Shown: positions 52,136 to 62,336, counted from the first letter of the stretch. The stretch is DNA of 64,000 bases from Kordia algicida (GCF_051013375.1 NZ_CP142125.1), one strand, 5' to 3'. Numbers and translations: made by a program. The notes: a model not told the origin generated them from the sequence alone.

Positions 52136-54345
52136 TACTTCGATCAATTTCAATATTACTTTTATTATTTACATGTTTTTTGCAAGCACAAGAAGCGAAT
52201 ACTACAAATTTTTCGCCTCCAGAAATTCCTGTTGAAATTGAAGCGACAAAAATTACGAGTAAAATTGTGCTAGATGGACTTTTAGACGAAGCAGCATGGA
52301 GCAAAGCAAAACCGATCACAAACTTTTTTAAGGTGGAACCTGTACAGGGAGAAACCATAAAAAATGAAACTGAAGTACGCATACTTTTTGATGAAAAAAA
52401 CCTCTACATTGGTGTATTCGCAAAAGATGCAGAAGGAAAAAAGGGAATACGTATACAAGATCTTAGGAGAGATTTTAACACGAGTGAAAATGATGTCTTC
52501 GGAATTCAAATAGATGCACAAAACACGAAACAATATGCAGTATCTTTCCAAACAACTCCGTATGGAAATCAATTGGATTTACAGAATTTTAACGATCGCA
52601 TCACAGACACAAACTGGAATGCACTTTGGAATGTGCGTACACAAAGAACAGCGAAAGGATATTATGCAGAATTTGCCATTCCTTTCAAGTCAATTCGTTA
52701 TGACAAACCTGTAGATGGCAAACCTGTTTCTTGGGGAATTACCTTTTACAGATTGGCACGTAAAGATTTTGAAAAAACGGTTTTTCCAGCCATTCCACAA
52801 TCATTCTCTGAAAATAGAATGACCTATGCAGCAAAACTCACAGGCTTGGAAGTGCCGCCGCCTTCTGCCAACATACGTGTAGAACCGTATGCTTTATATC
52901 AATATGATGAAAACAAAGAAGGCAATGTAATTACCAACAAACTAAGTGAACCAAAAGTAGGTGGAGACGTCAAATGGGTTATCAATCCAGAAACGGTGCT
53001 CGACTTAACCATTAATACCGATTTTGCACAAGCAGATGTAGATAGAGCGGTAAACAATTTGGAACGATTTAATATCTTTTTTCCAGAACGAAGACAATTT
53101 TTCTTAGAAAATTCAGGAATTTGGGCAGGAAGCGACAACTTTCAACTAAAACCTTTTTTTAGTCGAACTATTGGTTTAGACAACAGCTTTAATGCACAAC
53201 CAGCTCCGTTAGATTTTGGAGCGCGATATACCAATCGCGATGAAAAATCAACCATTGCGGCAATGGCAGTACGACAACGAAAAACGGACGAATCTGGTGG
53301 TAGCACTTTTGGAGTGGCGAGATACACAAAAAATTACAGCAAAGAAAATAATTTTGGTGCAATGCTTACCACACGTTTAGACGATCGTTTTAGTGCTTCT
53401 AATATTGATAATGCAACAAACACCACAATCACGGTAGACGGTTTAATTCGTCCCAAAAACGAAGTCACACTTTCCTACTTACTCTCAACTTCTATTGATA
53501 GCGAAATTGGCGGTTTGGGATATGCAGGGCGCGTTTTTGCAGGAAAACGTACCAACGATTACTATATGGGATACGTAAATATTTTTATCAGTGAAGAATA
53601 CACACCCGATATGGGATTTGTATTTCAAAAAAACCTAATGTATCACAGTCCTGGAGGTTATGCTATTTTACGCCCAAAATCATTGCCTTTTATCAGGCGT
53701 TGGGATCCAGGAGCTTTTGTAAACTATTACCACGATTTAAAAGATTTTGGTAATTTTCAACAGGCAAGTATCTACATATTCCCAATCTTTATGTGGTTTA
53801 AAGACAATAGTTTCTTTGAAGCATCACTAACTCCAACATGGCAAAATATCAACTTTAATTTTGCGCCACTCGGAATCACTATTGAAGAATCAAAATATAA
53901 ATACACACGATTTTTAACACGTTACAATACCGATCAATCTAAAAAATTATCAGCATCTGTAAGTTATGATTTTGGTGATTTTTACAACGGTACTCGAAAC
54001 ACGTTAAAAGCGAGTTTGCGTTATGCTCCAATGCCCAATATTTCATTTACGGCAAATTATGAGCATAACAACATTAATAGTCTTGGTATTCAAAATGAAA
54101 ATTTGAATACAGATTTGTACACGGCAAATTTACGACTAGCCTTAAATCCAAGAGTACAATTTTCAAGTTTTTATCAATACAATAGTTTTGATGAACAAGG
54201 ACGTTGGAATTTGAGATTAAGCTGGGAATACATGCCGTTATCATTTATCTATTTGGTATTTAACGAAATACAAACAGATGTATTTGATCCTACGTTACAA
54301 ACAAGACAGTTCATTAGTAAAATTACTTTCTTAAAGCAGTTTTAA
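52132..54345 (+). CDS. DUF5916 outer-membrane protein
   Basis: A 737-residue exported protein. The signal peptide (SISILLLLFTCFLQAQ) is followed by a carbohydrate-binding family 9-like domain (VEIEATKITSKIVLDGLLDEAAWSKAKPI...VRILFDEKNLYIGVFAKD). The DUF5916 region follows, ending as an outer-membrane beta-barrel (YTANLRLALNPRVQFSSFYQYNSFDEQGRWNLRLSWEYMPLSFIYLVF). ATG 52132 overlaps the permease stop (ATGA), which ties the four genes into one operon. The link suggests an export or surface function, for instance of a polymer or metabolite, but the substrate is not known. Confidence 0.88.
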   Translation: MILRSISILLLLFTCFLQAQEANTTNFSPPEIPVEIEATKITSKIVLDGLLDEAAWSKAKPITNFFKVEPVQGETIKNETEVRILFDEKNLYIGVFAKDAEGKKGIRIQDLRRDFNTSENDVFGIQIDAQNTKQYAVSFQTTPYGNQLDLQNFNDRITDTNWNALWNVRTQRTAKGYYAEFAIPFKSIRYDKPVDGKPVSWGITFYRLARKDFEKTVFPAIPQSFSENRMTYAAKLTGLEVPPPSANIRVEPYALYQYDENKEGNVITNKLSEPKVGGDVKWVINPETVLDLTINTDFAQADVDRAVNNLERFNIFFPERRQFFLENSGIWAGSDNFQLKPFFSRTIGLDNSFNAQPAPLDFGARYTNRDEKSTIAAMAVRQRKTDESGGSTFGVARYTKNYSKENNFGAMLTTRLDDRFSASNIDNATNTTITVDGLIRPKNEVTLSYLLSTSIDSEIGGLGYAGRVFAGKRTNDYYMGYVNIFISEEYTPDMGFVFQKNLMYHSPGGYAILRPKSLPFIRRWDPGAFVNYYHDLKDFGNFQQASIYIFPIFMWFKDNSFFEASLTPTWQNINFNFAPLGITIEESKYKYTRFLTRYNTDQSKKLSASVSYDFGDFYNGTRNTLKASLRYAPMPNISFTANYEHNNINSLGIQNENLNTDLYTANLRLALNPRVQFSSFYQYNSFDEQGRWNLRLSWEYMPLSFIYLVFNEIQTDVFDPTLQTRQFISKITFLKQF

Positions 54346-54421
54346 TAAAAGGAGGATAACTAGGCTTTTTTCATACATACCACAATATGTTTTGGAGAAG
54401 GCCTATTATTCAATTCAATTC

Positions 54422-55135
54422 TCAAACATGTAGCAATTCATCTTCATCCAACAAACGTTCATTGCGCAATCTGAGTAAAATTTGTGCTACTGCGACAACA
54501 TCTTTTTCGCAATACGTAATGATTCGATCAATGTCACCTTCTTCATAAAAAACATTGCGCACCTGACTGCCATCAATATCATCTTTTGGCGAAGGAATTC
54601 CCAATACCTTTGTCATCAAACGCAACGAAGTATAATGTTTGTAATCACCAAATTTCCACAATTCCATCGTGTCTAAATGTGCAATTTCCCAAGGTTTTTT
54701 TCCAAAAAGATTTAATTTAAAAGGCAAGGTAATTCCGTTGATAATCATGCGACGTGCAATGTAAGGGAAGTCAAATTCCTTTCCATTATGTGCGCACAAC
54801 AAATGATGAGGTCTATTAAAATGTGTTTCTAAAAGCGCTTTAAACTCACGCAATAATTGTTCTTCTTCACCATGAAAAGAAGTCGTTCGAAATTGTCTGA
54901 GATCGCCTTTATTCGCAAAATAACCCACAGAAATACAGATGATTTTACCAAATTCTGCCCAAATTCCAGCACGGTCGTAAAATTCTTCAGGCGTAAATTC
55001 TTCCTTACGTTGATATTTCGTTTTCTGTTCCCAAAGCGTTTTTTCTTCGGTATCTAAATCGTCAAAATAAGGATACTCAGGCACGGTTTCTATATCGAGA
55101 AACAATACGTTTTCTAAATTAATTTTCTGTAACAT
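54422..55135 (-). CDS. 3'-5' exonuclease, DNA polymerase B-like
   Basis: A 237-residue protein of the predicted 3'-5' exonuclease family (PF10108 type). DEDD-type acidic residues: VLFLDIETVPEYPYFDD (D, E), LLCAHNGKEFDFPYIARRM (D) and IITYCEKDVVAVAQILLRL (D). The family is widespread in Bacteroidetes and probably trims DNA or RNA ends. On the minus strand, first of a short run of minus-strand genes, and convergent with the DUF5916 gene. Confidence 0.87.
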   Translation of the reverse strand: MLQKINLENVLFLDIETVPEYPYFDDLDTEEKTLWEQKTKYQRKEEFTPEEFYDRAGIWAEFGKIICISVGYFANKGDLRQFRTTSFHGEEEQLLREFKALLETHFNRPHHLLCAHNGKEFDFPYIARRMIINGITLPFKLNLFGKKPWEIAHLDTMELWKFGDYKHYTSLRLMTKVLGIPSPKDDIDGSQVRNVFYEEGDIDRIITYCEKDVVAVAQILLRLRNERLLDEDELLHV

Positions 55136-55174
55136 TTGTCTTTGTTTTAGTACGTTTATGAGGGTAAGATTGTA

Positions 55175-55702
55175 CTAGGAAGACATCGCTTGTTTACGTT
55201 TTAAAAGCTTTTCTTTGTAGAAAGACTTTTCAGCAATATATAAGGTTTTTATCACTTCTGCAAAAATCTGTTCATTAGTATTTTTTAAATACGTTGTCTT
55301 TTCAAGCGTCATTTCGTGGGTTGCTGCGACTTGTTTTTTGATTGCTTCAATTTCTTCATCTGTAATGATAAAATCACAAAATAAGTTTTCTTTCGCAGGA
55401 CGTTTGTAATTTATAGTTGCTGCTTTATCCCAAACCACATAGGTTTCTCCCAAAATTTGCATGAGTTGAATCATATAAATTGGATCGGTTGCAGCAAACA
55501 TACTTCCACCAAAGATGGCACCTACATAATTCTTGTTTTTATAACTCAATGGAACTTTAATTCGTACTTTTTTCATGTCATCTGTAATGTGAACAACACG
55601 CGCAGTCGTACGACGATACATGGGCGACAGATTGAATCCGTATTTAAAAATTGCCGCAGTAGACATGAATTTTTTTAAGAAGTTGGTAGCAATTCTATAC
55701 AT
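55175..55702 (-). CDS. DUF4442 domain protein, hotdog fold
   Basis: A 175-residue protein of the DUF4442 family, related to hotdog thioesterases. KVRIKVPLSYKNKNYVGAIFGGSMFAATDPIYMIQLMQIL is its conserved strand region, with Asp and Ser/Tyr as the candidate active residues. Cytosolic and likely a thioesterase of acyl substrates; unproven for the family. The basic C-terminus is SFYKEKLLKRKQAMSS. The upstream neighbour ogt is on the same strand, 20 bases away. Confidence 0.8.
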   Translation of the reverse strand: MYRIATNFLKKFMSTAAIFKYGFNLSPMYRRTTARVVHITDDMKKVRIKVPLSYKNKNYVGAIFGGSMFAATDPIYMIQLMQILGETYVVWDKAATINYKRPAKENLFCDFIITDEEIEAIKKQVAATHEMTLEKTTYLKNTNEQIFAEVIKTLYIAEKSFYKEKLLKRKQAMSS

Positions 55703-55722
55703 ATTTTTTGTGAATCTTTAAT

Positions 55723-56223
55723 TTAAAAAAGCGATTGTTGTTTTACAGGACTTTCATGCGCAAGCAACCATTTTTTTCGCCACAATCCGCCAGCATACCC
55801 TGTAAGCGAACCATCACTTCCTATAACTCTGTGACACGGTGTGACAATCCATAACGGATTTTTTCCATTAGCTGAAGCTACCGCACGAATGGCTTTGACA
55901 TCGCCCAGCTTTTTAGAAAGCTCCAAATACGAACAGGTTTTTCCAAACGGAATTTTGTTCAGTTCTTTCCAAACTCTTTGTTGAAAATCAGTTCCTTCAG
56001 GTGCTAAAGTCAAATCAAAATCAGTGCGTTTTCCCTCAAAATATTCTTTGAGTTGTGTGATACATTCTTGTAGTATTGGTGGAATAATTTCTGAGTTTGA
56101 AACAGTTGATTTATCATCTAAAACAGAAATTGAAAGAATGCCTACATCACTAGAAACTATTCTTGCAATTCCTAAAGGAGTTTCAATATGTGTTGTATGT
56201 ATATTCATCGGGCTAAAAGGCAT
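55723..56223 (-). CDS. ogt: Methylated-DNA--protein-cysteine methyltransferase
   Basis: A 166-residue MGMT. The acceptor Cys130 lies in IVTPCHRVIGSDGSLTGYAGGLWRK, the signature PCHRV. The N-terminal beta domain runs to about 75 and the DNA-binding HTH is QQRVWKELNKIPFGKTCSYLELSKKLGD. It removes methyl groups from O6-methylguanine directly. Start ATG 56223; ATG 56208 is possible. Same strand as DUF4442. Confidence 0.93.
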   Translation of the reverse strand: MPFSPMNIHTTHIETPLGIARIVSSDVGILSISVLDDKSTVSNSEIIPPILQECITQLKEYFEGKRTDFDLTLAPEGTDFQQRVWKELNKIPFGKTCSYLELSKKLGDVKAIRAVASANGKNPLWIVTPCHRVIGSDGSLTGYAGGLWRKKWLLAHESPVKQQSLF

Positions 56224-56420
56224 GCTTCATCGATAAAACAATTATAATCGCGGATGAAGAACATTTTTTTCATAGCTTTACTGTGCGCGAATAGTTTTTA
56301 TTTTTAGCTGAAATTTCAACAAAAATTTGTAGCTTTATAAAGTGCAATTCGCACAAAAGAAAGTTGTTAGTAGTTGGTGATTTGAGTAAAAAATTTACCA
56401 ATGATAAATGCCCAGTCGAT

Positions 56421-57500
56421 TTATTCTTCTGGGTTATTTTTTTCAATCAATCCTAACTTTTTTGCTCTGTTTTCCCAGCTTTTACGTGCTAGTTGTTGCA
56501 AGTCAGCTACATTATCACTTTCGTCCATAATTTCCAATCCAAGTAAGGTTTCAATCACATCTTCCTGACTTACCAAGCCACTTACCGAACCGTATTCGTC
56601 AACAACTAATGCAATATGTTCGCGGTGTTCAATCAATTTTTCAAATAATTCCGGTATTGGTAAATTACGATCGGTAACCAATAAATCTCGCTTTATAGAA
56701 GATAATGGTTGATCGCCTTTTCCACGAATAATTGCTTCCATCATCTTATCTTTCAAAATATAACCGATAATATCATCTGCTTTTTCTCCGTGAATTGGAA
56801 TTCGTGAAAATTTCAAGTCTGGGTTTTCATCAAAAAACTCCTGAATCGTTTTCTCAGAAGTATCAATTTTCAATACAGATCGTGGTGTCATGATATCTTT
56901 TACAAGAATATCTTTAAAGCCTAACAAATTACGAATCACTTTACTTTCAGATTCTTGAAAAACACCTTTATCTGTAGCAATTTCCGCCATTGCACTAAAA
57001 TCTTCACGACTCAAAATACTTTCTCCATGACCTTTACTGCCAATAATTTTGGTAAATAATTGTAAAATCCACAGAATTCCAGAATACTTTAAAATAAGCA
57101 CCATAATCCCGAGTGTTTTCGTGGTAAAATTTGCGAGTTGTTTCCAATACTTAGCACCAATTGTTTTTGGAATAATTTCGGAAGCAACCAAAATTAAAAT
57201 CGTCATCACTACCGAAATAATAAAAACGCCGTAACTATCTTCGTCACCATATAATTTTTTTGCTTCCGTACCTACCATAATCGCACCAACAGTATGCGCA
57301 ATAGTATTTAAGGTAAGAATAGCAATTAAAGGTTTATCTACATCTTTTTTCAATGCTTTTAACGCATCTGCATAAGGTTTTCCTTCCTTTTTCTTAATGT
57401 TTACAAAAGTTGGCGTTACACTGAGTAACACAGCTTCCAAGATGGAACATAAAAATGAAAAGAAGATAGAAACTAATCCGTATAATATTAATAGTGTCAT
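56421..57500 (-). CDS. CNNM/DUF21 and CBS domain membrane protein
   Basis: A 359-residue protein of the hemolysin/CorC-like family. The N-terminal DUF21 membrane domain (ILYGLVSIFFSFLCSILEAVLLSVTP, ILTLNTIAHTVGAIMVG, VFIISVVMTILILVASEIIPK) is followed by a CBS pair (VKDIMTPRSVLKIDTSEKTIQEFFDENPDLKFSRIPI and HIALVVDEYGSVSGLVSQEDVIETLLG). The usual C-terminal CorC/HlyC domain is missing, replaced by a short basic tail. Related proteins handle magnesium or other cations at the membrane. Monocistronic on the minus strand. Confidence 0.87.
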   Translation of the reverse strand: MTLLILYGLVSIFFSFLCSILEAVLLSVTPTFVNIKKKEGKPYADALKALKKDVDKPLIAILTLNTIAHTVGAIMVGTEAKKLYGDEDSYGVFIISVVMTILILVASEIIPKTIGAKYWKQLANFTTKTLGIMVLILKYSGILWILQLFTKIIGSKGHGESILSREDFSAMAEIATDKGVFQESESKVIRNLLGFKDILVKDIMTPRSVLKIDTSEKTIQEFFDENPDLKFSRIPIHGEKADDIIGYILKDKMMEAIIRGKGDQPLSSIKRDLLVTDRNLPIPELFEKLIEHREHIALVVDEYGSVSGLVSQEDVIETLLGLEIMDESDNVADLQQLARKSWENRAKKLGLIEKNNPEE

Positions 57501-57635
57501 GGTATTTTAAAAATTGTATATGGCGAATTTAGCTAATATTTTGTATAATGTTTTGAGATAAGCATCTGAATATGCTAAGTTTCTGTTTTTTCGATGATTT
57601 TCTTCGATATCTGACTTGTTTTTACAGTGAAATAA

Positions 57636-58145
57636 TTACCAACCACGATATTTTGGCGGTTTCACATCATTCAAATTCAAATACACAATCAATTGTCCTC
57701 TGTGATGTGTTACATGATCTTGCAATAAATTTAAAATCTGTAATTTGGTTTTTGGACCTGCGAAGAATTCCACAATTTCTTTTAATTCCTCTGGAGAAGC
57801 CTTTTTGATAATGGTTGAAGTGTTATCGAATGCTTCCTTGATCGCGGCAATCACTTCCGCTTTGGTAGTATAACTTGGTTTTTCAGCATCCTTTTTCTTT
57901 TCCTTTGAAAAATAAGTAGTACTCAGCCAATCCATATTTCCTTTGATGTGTAACAACTGGTCACGAAAGGTTTTTTGACGCTCCGTAGGTTTGTAATTGT
58001 ATTTGTCTTCTGGCATTGCTTCTGCAATTTCTACCAAATAATTTTTAGAATTCTCCCATTTTTCCAAAAAAGCAGAAATTGGTGTGTCTTGTGCTTTCGC
58101 GAATAAACTCGCAACTAAAAAAAGTAGCAAAAGATATTTTTTCAT
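57636..58145 (-). CDS. Exported DinB-family protein
   Basis: A 169-residue protein with a signal peptide (YLLLLFLVASLFAKAQ) and a DinB-like four-helix bundle: FLEKWENSKNYLVEIAEAM, TFRDQLLHIKGNMDWLSTTYF, EVIAAIKEAFDNTSTII and LNLLQDHVTHHRGQLIVYL. H in DQLLHIKG and the HHRGQ motif are the metal-binding His residues of DinB. Most DinB proteins bind a thiol and a metal; the signal peptide suggests periplasmic action. It is 8 bases from the cytochrome gene upstream on the same strand, so they form an operon with hemB. Confidence 0.87.
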   Translation of the reverse strand: MKKYLLLLFLVASLFAKAQDTPISAFLEKWENSKNYLVEIAEAMPEDKYNYKPTERQKTFRDQLLHIKGNMDWLSTTYFSKEKKKDAEKPSYTTKAEVIAAIKEAFDNTSTIIKKASPEELKEIVEFFAGPKTKLQILNLLQDHVTHHRGQLIVYLNLNDVKPPKYRGW

Positions 58146-58153
58146 AGGTGATC

Positions 58154-58564
58154 TTAATTCGTGTAATATAAAATAGATTGTATGTCTTCGTCAGTAATTT
58201 TAGGTGAAATTAAACATTTCCGTTCCTTACTTTTTAATATCGATAGATAAGCAGCTTTGCGAACTTTAAAAAAAGAATCAATATTTTTTCCTTCTTCAAG
58301 AGAACGATTATTTACAGCACGTAATGCTGGTCCTGTAGAAAGTGCGTCTAATTTATGACAGGCTGCGCATTTTGCTTTAAATAAATCACGTCCTATTATT
58401 GATTTTTCATCATTCGGATCATTATACCATTCAGGATATACAACTCCACAAACACCAACTGGTTTGGCAGCAGCCAATTTTTCTAGTTCTTGCGTATTCA
58501 CATAAAACAACATCGTTGCACCTGCAAGAATGATACATATAAATATGGAAAAGGCAACTTTCAC
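58154..58564 (-). CDS. Membrane-anchored c-type cytochrome
   Basis: A 136-residue cytochrome c with one N-terminal transmembrane helix (FSIFICIILAGATMLFYV). The heme site is CAACH at residues 66-70 in FKAKCAACHKLDAL. The likely distal Met ligand is not obvious; a Cys-rich tail (GVCGVV, KCLISP) is notable. It faces the periplasm and probably carries electrons. Its start is 9 bases after the stop of hemB on the same strand, which fits co-expression with the heme pathway. Confidence 0.85.
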   Translation of the reverse strand: MKVAFSIFICIILAGATMLFYVNTQELEKLAAAKPVGVCGVVYPEWYNDPNDEKSIIGRDLFKAKCAACHKLDALSTGPALRAVNNRSLEEGKNIDSFFKVRKAAYLSILKSKERKCLISPKITDEDIQSILYYTN

Positions 58565-58573
58565 ACGTAAAAG

Positions 58574-59548
58574 TTACGATAATAATTTAATAACATCTTT
58601 GGCAAAATAACTCGCAATCATATCTGCGCCAGCGCGCTTGAATGCCATCATCGATTCCATCATTACCTGATCGTGATTTAGCCAACCTTTTTCGGCCGCT
58701 GCTTTTATCATTGCATATTCGCCACTTACTTGGTATACGGCAACTGGTACATCAAATTCATTCTTCACGTCACGTACAATATCTAAATATGCCATTCCAG
58801 GTTTTACCATCACAATATCTGCGCCTTCGTCAATGTCCATTTCAGTTTCACGCAGTGCTTCAAAACGATTTGCAGGATCCATTTGGTAAGTTTTTTTATC
58901 GCCAAAACCAGGTGCAGAATCGAGTGCATCACGGAACGGTCCGTAAAAAGCAGATGCGTATTTTGCGCTGTAACTCATAATGCCAACATCGGTAAAGTTT
59001 TCATCTTCTAAGGCTTCACGAATACTTAAAATGCGTCCGTCCATCATATCACTTGGTGCAACAAAATCGGCTCCAGCTTCTGCATGCGAAACGCTCATTT
59101 CTGCTAAAACTTCTACGGTGTCATCATTGATAATTTTTCCATCTTCCACAATGCCATCATGTCCAAAAGAAGAATACGGATCTAGTGCCACATCAGTCAT
59201 GACAATCATATCGGGACAGGTATTTTTAATCGTTTTAATAGCGCGTTGCATCAAACCTTCCGGATTTAAGGCTTCAGTTCCTTTATTATCTTTCAAATTA
59301 TCTGGCACTTTTACAAACAGTAAAACCGATCGCAATCCTAAACTCCATAACAATTTTAGTTCGTCAACTAACGTATCTAAACTATGTCGATAGTAATTGG
59401 GCATTGACGGAATTTCTTCCTTTACACCTTTGCCTTCAACCACAAAAAGTGGCACTAAAAAATCGTTGGCAGTAATGCTATTTTCTCTTATCAAACCGCG
59501 AATGGCAGCATTGGTACGTAAACGTCTATTTCTTCGAAGTGGAAACAT
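58574..59548 (-). CDS. hemB: Porphobilinogen synthase (delta-aminolevulinic acid dehydratase)
   Basis: A 324-residue HemB. Schiff-base Lys in ADIVMVKPGMAYLDIVRDV and the second active-site Lys in IMSYSAKYASAFYGPFRDA. The metal region VALDPYSSFGHDGIV lacks the Cys of the zinc type, so it is the magnesium-type enzyme. It condenses two 5-aminolevulinate molecules to porphobilinogen in heme synthesis. On the minus strand upstream of the cytochrome c gene. Confidence 0.96.
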   Translation of the reverse strand: MFPLRRNRRLRTNAAIRGLIRENSITANDFLVPLFVVEGKGVKEEIPSMPNYYRHSLDTLVDELKLLWSLGLRSVLLFVKVPDNLKDNKGTEALNPEGLMQRAIKTIKNTCPDMIVMTDVALDPYSSFGHDGIVEDGKIINDDTVEVLAEMSVSHAEAGADFVAPSDMMDGRILSIREALEDENFTDVGIMSYSAKYASAFYGPFRDALDSAPGFGDKKTYQMDPANRFEALRETEMDIDEGADIVMVKPGMAYLDIVRDVKNEFDVPVAVYQVSGEYAMIKAAAEKGWLNHDQVMMESMMAFKRAGADMIASYFAKDVIKLLS

Positions 59549-59615
59549 AAATTCTTATTTAAAAATAAATCGAGACATCTAAAATATCTTTTCTATTTTA
59601 GATGTCGCAAAGATA

Positions 59616-62279
59616 ATGAATAATACAACCAATACACCGAAAGTCATCTCAAACTCGCCTTTTGAAACCTTACAATTTCAATTTTCATGGCGAAATTATC
59701 AAGAGCAATTTTTAGCGCATTTTGACACACATCTCAATGACAATCATTTGCATGTGGTTGCTCCGCCAGGATCTGGAAAAACGATTCTTGGCTTAGAAAT
59801 GCTCCGCAGAGTGCAAAAGAAAACGATTGTATTTGCGCCAACGTTGACAATTCGGAATCAGTGGAAAGATCGATTGTTGTCTTTTTTTACAAACGATAAC
59901 GCTTTCGCGGATTTTTCTTTTAATTTAAAAAAGCCTGCATCACTTACCTTCGTCACTTACCAATCCTTACATGCGTTTTACAAAACCTTTGAAACAAAAG
60001 AAGATTTTTTAGTCTTTTTTGAAACCTACGGAATTGAAGCTGTGGTATTGGATGAAGCACATCATTTGAAGAATGAATGGTGGAAATGTTTGTTTGCGCT
60101 GAAGGATGATCGAAAGTTGACAACAATTGCGCTAACAGCAACGCCACCAATTGATAGTACCGATCAAGAATTATCTCGCTATTTTGAATTGTGCGGACCA
60201 ATTGATGAAGAAATCGCCGTGCCCGATTTGGTGAAAGAAGGTGATTTATGTCCGCATCAAGATTATATTTATTTTTCTGAACCAAATCAGGAAGAAGTCA
60301 GCGCAATTGAAGGTTATCGTGAAAAAGTTGCTGATTTTGTTTTGCAATTAAAAACAGACGAGCAGTTTTTATTTTTGCTAGAAACACATCGTTTTTTATC
60401 AGCAACCGACGATCATTTGGAAGCCATTTACAAAGAGCCAAGTTACTTGTCGAGCATTTTAATTTTTCTAGATGCAGTTGGCAAAAAGATCAATCCGTAT
60501 GTATTTGAAGTTTTAGGATTTGATAAAAGTCAGGAAGGATTGTTGCCAAAATTGACGAATGATTGGATTGAATTTTTAATACAGCAAATTTTGTTTGCAG
60601 ATCGAGAACAGTTGCCGCAACACGAAGAATATTTACAAAAGCTAGAAAATCATTTGCGTCGTAACGGAATGCTTCAAAAGAAACGTGTGCAATTTTTTGG
60701 CGACAATCAATTATATAAAACCTTGGCAAACAGTCCGAGTAAATTACAAAGTATTGTAGACATTGTACAACAAGAATACCGAAACCTAGATACCGAATTG
60801 CGCGCGGTAATTTTGACCGATTACATCAGGAAAGAATTTTTAAAATTTACACATATTGATGCGGTAAATCAATTAGGAGTTTTGCCAATTTTTCAATATT
60901 TGCGAACTTCTTTAAAACGTATTGATTCCATCGGCGTACTTTCTGGAACCATAGTGATTATTCCAAAAGATTGTTTGTCAATTTTAAATGAATTTCATCC
61001 AGAAAAAAACTACACTTATAAATCGTTGGATTACGATGATAGATTTGTAATAATTGCGATAAACACAAAAGTAAAATCTAGTTTGGTTGCCGATATTACC
61101 AAACTTTTTGAACTCGGACATATTAACGTATTGATCGGAACAAAATCATTATTGGGTGAAGGTTGGGATTCGCCAGCCATCAATAGTTTGATTTTAGCAT
61201 CTTTTGTGGGTTCGTATGTTTCTTCCAATCAAATGCGCGGTCGTGCCATTCGTTCACAAGAAGGAAATCCGAGCAAAGTGAGTAATATTTGGCACTTGGC
61301 GTGTATTGATCCAACAGTGGACGATGGCGGAGACGATCTAGAGAAATTGGTACGTCGTTTTCATGCTTTCGTAGGTATTTCAAATACAGAACCCATTTAT
61401 ATCGGCACAGGAATTGGTCGTTTGGCATTGCCGATGACGTTTGATCGTGAAATCATTCAAAATGTAAACCAAAGTACTTTCGCGAAAGCGGCAAAAAGAA
61501 AAGAAATCAAAACCATTTGGGAAACTGCGATAGGAGAAGGAAACGTGCTGACAACCGAAATACAATATTTTACTGAGCAACCGAAATTGGAAGTAAAACG
61601 CAAACAAGTCTATCGACGAAATTTGGCAACCTATATTTCTGCGGAAATTTCTTTGGGCGTTTTGGTGGTTGCAGGAGAAATTTATTTGCAAACCATACTC
61701 AGTACTTTGCCACCTGGAATTATCTATTCCTTTTATAGTTTGGTTGCGATATTGGGAATCTTTTTAGGATTTAAAATCTTTAAAAATATTAGAACCTTTC
61801 AACAGTCGCGTTTTGTTCATGATAAGATTGACGAAATAGGAAAAACAGTATTACATTCGCTACACGAACTCGGTTATATTACGACGAATCTTTCTGAAAT
61901 TCGTATTACTTCAGAAACAGTATATGAAGGCGGAACCCTTTGTAATATTCATGGAGCCACACGCGTAGAAAGTTCACTGTTTGTAAAAGCCTTGCAGGAA
62001 ATTCTAGATCCTGTGGAAAATCCGCGATATATTATTGAAAAAACAGCGCTTTTTGGTGAAGTGACCGATTGGCAACATTACTATCCAGTTCCTACTATTT
62101 TTGGCGGGAAAAAGGAAGAAGCTACTGTGTTTTTAAAGCATTGGCGGGCAAATGTTAGCGGCGCAAAAATGCATTTTACCCGAACAGTTGAAGGAAGAAA
62201 ATTACTCATCAAAGCACGATTGTTTCATGTAACCAATATGTTCAAAAATAACACGAAGAAAGAAGTGATTTGGAAGTGA
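59616..62279 (+). CDS. Superfamily 2 helicase with two membrane segments
   Basis: An 887-residue protein. SF2 helicase motifs: Walker A APPGSGKT at 49-56, DEAH (146-149) in VVLDEAHHLKN, TATPP, and a helicase C-terminal domain (INVLIGTKSLLGEGWDSPAINSLILASFVGSY followed by SSNQMRGRAIRSQEG, motifs V and VI with the Arg finger). Residues about 672-728 contain two hydrophobic segments (ISLGVLVVAGEIYLQTIL and IIYSFYSLVAILGIFLGFKIF), so it is likely membrane-anchored. The C-terminal about 150 residues are soluble and beta-rich. I recognise no special family; such restriction- or defence-like helicases with a membrane tail are unusual. Divergent from hemB. Confidence 0.82.
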   Translation: MNNTTNTPKVISNSPFETLQFQFSWRNYQEQFLAHFDTHLNDNHLHVVAPPGSGKTILGLEMLRRVQKKTIVFAPTLTIRNQWKDRLLSFFTNDNAFADFSFNLKKPASLTFVTYQSLHAFYKTFETKEDFLVFFETYGIEAVVLDEAHHLKNEWWKCLFALKDDRKLTTIALTATPPIDSTDQELSRYFELCGPIDEEIAVPDLVKEGDLCPHQDYIYFSEPNQEEVSAIEGYREKVADFVLQLKTDEQFLFLLETHRFLSATDDHLEAIYKEPSYLSSILIFLDAVGKKINPYVFEVLGFDKSQEGLLPKLTNDWIEFLIQQILFADREQLPQHEEYLQKLENHLRRNGMLQKKRVQFFGDNQLYKTLANSPSKLQSIVDIVQQEYRNLDTELRAVILTDYIRKEFLKFTHIDAVNQLGVLPIFQYLRTSLKRIDSIGVLSGTIVIIPKDCLSILNEFHPEKNYTYKSLDYDDRFVIIAINTKVKSSLVADITKLFELGHINVLIGTKSLLGEGWDSPAINSLILASFVGSYVSSNQMRGRAIRSQEGNPSKVSNIWHLACIDPTVDDGGDDLEKLVRRFHAFVGISNTEPIYIGTGIGRLALPMTFDREIIQNVNQSTFAKAAKRKEIKTIWETAIGEGNVLTTEIQYFTEQPKLEVKRKQVYRRNLATYISAEISLGVLVVAGEIYLQTILSTLPPGIIYSFYSLVAILGIFLGFKIFKNIRTFQQSRFVHDKIDEIGKTVLHSLHELGYITTNLSEIRITSETVYEGGTLCNIHGATRVESSLFVKALQEILDPVENPRYIIEKTALFGEVTDWQHYYPVPTIFGGKKEEATVFLKHWRANVSGAKMHFTRTVEGRKLLIKARLFHVTNMFKNNTKKEVIWK

Positions 62280-62336
62280 TTTTTGTTTTATTTGATGAGA
62301 ATCAGCTAATTTTGATTGAAAACTAGATATCAACTT

